Shown: in pieces, positions 14,196 to 16,689 of the stretch
How the letters are laid out: each line of letters opens with the position of its first letter
Numbering within the stretch: position 1 is the stretch's first letter
Assembly: GCA_024642025.1 (NCBI GenBank)
Contig: JAHEBY010000013.1
Location: 1-16,689 of the forward strand
Reading direction: 5' to 3'
DNA length: 16,689 nucleotides
Origin: Comamonadaceae bacterium
GTDB taxonomy: Bacteria > Pseudomonadota > Gammaproteobacteria > Burkholderiales > Burkholderiaceae_C
Program-made: the position numbers and the translations under genes
The notes under the pieces: model-generated
What the model was told of the DNA's origin: nothing
Database searches by the model: none
Seen by the model: only the letters and a program-made list of their open reading frames with translations

Positions 14196-14252
14196 ACGAA
14201 AGGCGGGTTATTACTAACCTGCTCACTTCCAAAGGTTCAGCAAAATGGCCGC

Positions 14253-15029
14253 ATGAATCCCCCCGGCACATCAACTTTGGACAGGCGAGACTGGATTGCA
14301 GGCCTTGAAAAGGGCCTGTCCATCATTGAGACGTTTGATGACGCACATGCCCGGCTCACTGCCAGCCAGGCCGGCGAACGGTGTGGCATGACGCGCACAG
14401 CGGCGAGGCGTTACCTGTTGACGCTATTGCATCTGGGCTACGTGGCAACTGATGGCAAATTGTTCTGGTTGACGCCGCGCGTGTTGCGTTTGGGACAGAG
14501 TTACCTTGAGTCCGCCCGCTTGCCCCGCATAGTGCAGCCCTTTTTACAACGCATCACGGCGGGCACCGAAGAGATCTCATACGTTAGCGTGCTGGACGGT
14601 GACGAGTCGGTTTATATCGCCCGTAACGGGTCAAACCGGTCCATGAACACCGGCTTTGTGCTGGGTGCACGCGTGCCGGCGCAAGTGACCGCGGCGGGCA
14701 TGCTGATGCTCTCCATGGCAGACTCAGGCTGGCTTGAGCAATGGATACAGGGGGTTGCGCTAAAACCTTACACGTCCCACACCATCACGAGCAAAGACCG
14801 CCTGCGAGTCGAATTTGCACGCATTCGAGCCAATGGCTGGGCCATATCGGAGCAACAGCTTGAACTGAATTACCGGGGGATTGCCGTGCCCCTGCTCGAT
14901 CGGCATGGCGACCTGGTTGGGGGGTTGAATGTGTCCATGCCCATGGGACACGAGATCGGCGAAGACGCGGTCAGAAGGGTGTTGCCGGTACTTCAGGAGA
15001 CGGCACGGGCAATGCGCAACATGATCTAA
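14253..15029 (+). CDS. IclR-family transcriptional regulator, PcaR/PcaU/PobR-like
   Basis: About 258 residues. A winged helix-turn-helix (about 20-75) reads DWIAGLEKGLSIIETF, LTASQAGERCGMTRTAARRYLLTLLHLGYV and GKLFWLTPRVLRLG. The effector domain follows with VSVLDGDESVYIAR, VLGARVPAQVTAAGMLML, GWAISEQQLELNYRGIAVPLLDRHGDLVGGLNVSMP, closely in the style of PcaR/PcaU/PobR regulators of protocatechuate-pathway genes. The frame is open from 14130, but the extra 41 residues run through the operator palindrome and look unlike the family, so the ATG at 14253 is chosen; no good Shine-Dalgarno precedes it. It is divergent from the nine-gene operon and most likely controls it, probably responding to a small aromatic or hydroaromatic acid, and probably itself. 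Confidence 0.88.
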   Translation: MNPPGTSTLDRRDWIAGLEKGLSIIETFDDAHARLTASQAGERCGMTRTAARRYLLTLLHLGYVATDGKLFWLTPRVLRLGQSYLESARLPRIVQPFLQRITAGTEEISYVSVLDGDESVYIARNGSNRSMNTGFVLGARVPAQVTAAGMLMLSMADSGWLEQWIQGVALKPYTSHTITSKDRLRVEFARIRANGWAISEQQLELNYRGIAVPLLDRHGDLVGGLNVSMPMGHEIGEDAVRRVLPVLQETARAMRNMI

Positions 15030-15030
15030 A

Positions 15031-15091
15031 ATGCTATTTAAAGCATAGCTTATTGCGTATAATGCACGGGGGCTAGCAGCCTATTCATTTT
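15031..15091. repeat. Putative Comamonadaceae-type extragenic repeat copy
   Basis: The 87 bp between the convergent IclR and LysR genes contain GCTAT (15033-15037) pairing with ATAGC (15045-15049), a GCG-containing middle, then GGGGGCTAGCAGCCTATT with GGCT/AGCC arms (15071-15081) and a T-rich end (TTCATTTT). From memory, this order (TGCTAT, A/T-rich loop, ATAGCT, GCGC region, GGGCTAGaggCCtat) resembles an intergenic repeat common in Polaromonas/Acidovorax-type genomes. The hairpins are weak as terminators. A perfect TATAAT (15058-15063) occurs within it, without a matching -35. Confidence 0.4.
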
Positions 15092-15116
15092 GAACCGGCA
15101 TAAAAATGAAAGCCGC

Positions 15117-16034
15117 TCAATCCGGACTCGAGCCTGCGCCTTGCAGGTGTGCCAGCAGCAGCCGCGCTGCGCTCGAGAGCCCCAATTCGTCCCGAAAGCA
15201 GATCGCAAAACGACGCCGGGCCCACGTGTCTGTCAGTGGCAACACGCACAGGCCATGAGCGTCTGCATACGGCTCTGCCACCTCCCGGGGCATCACACTG
15301 ATTGCCAGATTGGCCTGAACCACCCGTAAAGCCGCTTCAAAGTTCGACACGACGACCCGGTGCGCCAGGACTTTTCCCATGGCTGCCGCCGATCGCTGCA
15401 GCATGACTTGCACGGCGCTGTTGGTGGGCAAACTGACGTGCTCATGGTCCAGCGTCTGCTCGAACTGGACCGAAGGCAGGCCGGCTAACGGGTGCGACGG
15501 ATGGACCACAATCGCAAGGTGGTCGGTACGGTAGGGGCGCGCATGCAGGTCGCCCAAGTCTGCGCCATGTTCACTGGCCCAGCAGATGCCAAGCGAGGCG
15601 CTTCCTTGCCGCACGCCGCGGACCACCTCGGGGCTGATGCGCTCCTCGATGTCAACCCGTATGTCACGGTGCCCTGCATCCTGCAGGAACGAGGCAATAT
15701 CGTCCGCCAGTGATTCAGCCATGACCGACGCAGTTGCAAACAGGCGCACCTGGCCTCGTACGCCGGAAGCATATGCTGCCATGTCGCGCTGAATGCGGTC
15801 AGCGCTGGCCAACATGTTCCGGGCATGTTCCAGCAATGTTTCGCCTGCCGCTGTGGGCTCAACGCCGTGCCGCTTGCGCACCAGCAAGGCCGGGCCAACC
15901 GCTTCTTCAAGTTGGGCCAGCCGCTTGCTCACGGCCGACCCGACGATGTGGGCCTCCTCAGCGGTGCGCGCCATGTTGCGCGTCTCGCACACGGATACAA
16001 AGAGTCGAAGACTGGTTAGATCGAGGTCACGCAT
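15117..16034 (-). CDS. LysR-family transcriptional regulator
   Basis: About 305 residues. The N-terminal helix-turn-helix is typical of LysR proteins: LDLTSLRLFVSVCETRNMARTAEEAHIVGSAVSKRLAQLE, then the wing LLVRKRHGVEPTAAGETLLEHA. The effector-binding domain follows (GQVRLFATASVMAESL, IDIEERISPEVVRGVRQGSASLGICW, HLAIVVHPSHPLAG). The ATG at 16034 gives the family N-terminus; the frame continues upstream to 16175 with ATGs at 16085, and neither has a convincing ribosome site. It is divergent from an HMG-CoA-lyase-family gene, the classic LysR arrangement, and so is its likely regulator. It converges with the IclR gene. The effector is unknown. Confidence 0.9.
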   Translation of the reverse strand: MRDLDLTSLRLFVSVCETRNMARTAEEAHIVGSAVSKRLAQLEEAVGPALLVRKRHGVEPTAAGETLLEHARNMLASADRIQRDMAAYASGVRGQVRLFATASVMAESLADDIASFLQDAGHRDIRVDIEERISPEVVRGVRQGSASLGICWASEHGADLGDLHARPYRTDHLAIVVHPSHPLAGLPSVQFEQTLDHEHVSLPTNSAVQVMLQRSAAAMGKVLAHRVVVSNFEAALRVVQANLAISVMPREVAEPYADAHGLCVLPLTDTWARRRFAICFRDELGLSSAARLLLAHLQGAGSSPD

Positions 16035-16088
16035 GGGGTGGGATCGGCACGGTGCTCGGCAGCGCACGCAGGTTGGATTCCTCATGAT

Positions 16089-16153
16089 ATTCCAATCGGG
16101 AATCTTATGGATTCCTAAATATTGAAATCTCTCCACTTTGGAATACTTACAAT
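16089..16153. promoter_or_regulatory. Divergent LysR/HMGL-lyase control region with LTTR-like palindromes
   Basis: ATTCC-N5-GGAAT (16089-16103) is an inverted repeat with 5-bp arms, TTCCTAAATATTGAA (16112-16126) has the T-N11-A shape of LysR boxes (TTC-N9-GAA), and GGAAT recurs at 16140-16144. TACAAT (16148-16153) is a 5/6 rightward -10 ending 6 nt before the ATG at 16160. No good -35 stands 17 nt upstream, which fits an activator-dependent promoter. Pattern by eye only. Confidence 0.4.
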
Positions 16154-16159
16154 GACCCG

Positions 16160-16689
16160 ATGGAACCGGTAGCACACTCAGAAACCTTTCGCTGGCCCCA
16201 ACACGTGGTTATCCGTGAAGTGGGCCTGCGCGATGGCCTGCAAAGCATTGCCACTGTATTGCCTACCGGCCGCAAGCTTGAATGGATCAAAGCCGCATAT
16301 GACGCTGGCCAGCGTGAAATGGAAGTGGGGTCATTCGTTCCCGCGCGATTGCTGCCTCAGCTGGCCGATACGGCCGAGGTGGTCGCCTATGCCAAAACGC
16401 TGCCCGGCCTGGTGGTGTCGGTGCTGGTGCCCAACCTGAAGGGAGCACTGAATGCCATGGAGTCAGGCGCAGACGCGATGTTGATACCCTTGTCAGCCAG
16501 CCATGCTCATAGCCTGGCCAACATGCGCCGCACGCCAGATGACGTGGTCGCGGACATTGGCCGTATCTGTGCCGAGCGGGATGCCGCGGGCTCCAAATGC
16601 CGCATTGAAGTGGGCCTCAGCACAGCCTTTGGCTGCACGATTCAGGGCCGCGTGGAGCCGGCTGAAGTGTTGCGCCTGCTGAAAGCGGT
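16160..16689 (+). CDS. Hydroxymethylglutaryl-CoA lyase family protein, 3'-truncated by window edge
   Basis: The frame from ATG at 16160 is open to the window edge (176 codons), so roughly the last 40% is missing. The N-terminus VVIREVGLRDGLQSI carries the RDG metal and catalytic block of the DRE-TIM/HMGL family; EMEVGSFVPARLLPQLAD, VSVLVPNLKGALNAMESGAD, SASHAHSLANMRRTPDDVV and EVGLSTAFGCTIQGRVEP all follow the family pattern. HMG-CoA lyases split (S)-HMG-CoA to acetyl-CoA and acetoacetate, but related bacterial enzymes act on other 3-hydroxyacyl-CoAs, and GLRDG in place of the usual GPRDG leaves the substrate open. There is no Shine-Dalgarno before the ATG. It is divergent from a LysR gene, the likely regulator; a CoA-transferase partner may lie beyond the edge. 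Confidence 0.88.
   Translation, partial: MEPVAHSETFRWPQHVVIREVGLRDGLQSIATVLPTGRKLEWIKAAYDAGQREMEVGSFVPARLLPQLADTAEVVAYAKTLPGLVVSVLVPNLKGALNAMESGADAMLIPLSASHAHSLANMRRTPDDVVADIGRICAERDAAGSKCRIEVGLSTAFGCTIQGRVEPAEVLRLLKA

Noticed and set aside
14130..14252. A 41-residue N-terminal extension of the IclR regulator.
   Set aside because: It runs through the operator palindrome, is unlike family N-termini, and the homologous region begins just after the ATG at 14253.
16035..16175. A 47-residue N-terminal extension of the LysR regulator.
   Set aside because: It covers the presumed control region and LysR proteins start right at the helix-turn-helix; the ATG at 16034 gives the standard length.
16215..16439. 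A short rightward open frame inside the HMGL-family gene.
   Set aside because: It is out of frame with the clear HMGL-family reading that starts at 16160 and has no recognisable features.
1..16689. CRISPR arrays, tRNA/rRNA genes, insertion sequences, phage or toxin-antitoxin genes.
   Set aside because: No spaced direct-repeat arrays, cloverleaf-like segments or transposase/integrase motifs were seen on reading both strands.

Overview
The window looks like the chromosome of a betaproteobacterium of order Burkholderiales, most likely family Comamonadaceae (Polaromonas/Rhodoferax/Variovorax type). This rests on protein style, moderately high GC, a fused PP2C phosphatase/Ser-Thr kinase, a LivKHMGF-type ABC operon tied to aromatic catabolism genes, and an intergenic sequence at 15031-15091 resembling a repeat I associate with Comamonadaceae. 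No sequence search was possible, so all product names are family recognition by eye.

Left part (1-5152), probable low-oxygen/stress island. A bifunctional phosphatase/kinase, cut at the left edge, runs rightward and converges on a leftward block: eRF1-like small protein (5077) > Memo-like amrB > AMMECR1-like amrA > radical-SAM amrS > two-CBS-domain protein (ends 1651). The amrB/amrA/amrS genes overlap or nearly touch. A perfect FNR/Anr-type site (5137-5150) precedes the first gene of the block and a 9/10 match (2161-2174) precedes the CBS gene. Both sit about 65 bp before the start codon, with a -10-like hexamer at class-II spacing. I therefore read the AmmeMemoRadiSam module, whose biochemical role is unsettled, as oxygen-regulated here.

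Centre (5176-14062), one probable nine-gene leftward operon: livK-like binding protein, livH, livM, livG, livF, an HPPD-like two-domain protein, a QuiC-type 3-dehydroshikimate dehydratase TIM barrel, a PcaB-like cycloisomerase, and an acyl-CoA dehydrogenase. Most junctions are 2-30 bp or ATGA overlaps; only livK-livH has a larger gap (82 bp), holding a hairpin. A PcaR/PcaU-like IclR regulator is transcribed divergently. The 190 bp between them holds a perfect 13-bp-arm palindrome plus a third copy of its 10-bp half-site. The most striking point is that the two halves of the fused enzyme known in Pseudomonas (dehydratase domain then HPPD domain) are separate genes here and in the opposite order. 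The operon suggests import of a hydroaromatic or aromatic acid, dehydration to protocatechuate, and a later beta-ketoadipate step, but no ring-cleaving dioxygenase or quinate/shikimate dehydrogenase is in the window.

Right part (15030-16689): a convergent intergenic repeat-like sequence, a leftward LysR regulator, and a divergent HMG-CoA-lyase-family gene cut by the right edge. That gene has no Shine-Dalgarno and a -10-like hexamer just before its ATG, so it may be leaderless. No gap between genes exceeds 300 bases. I saw no tRNA, rRNA, CRISPR, transposase or phage gene.
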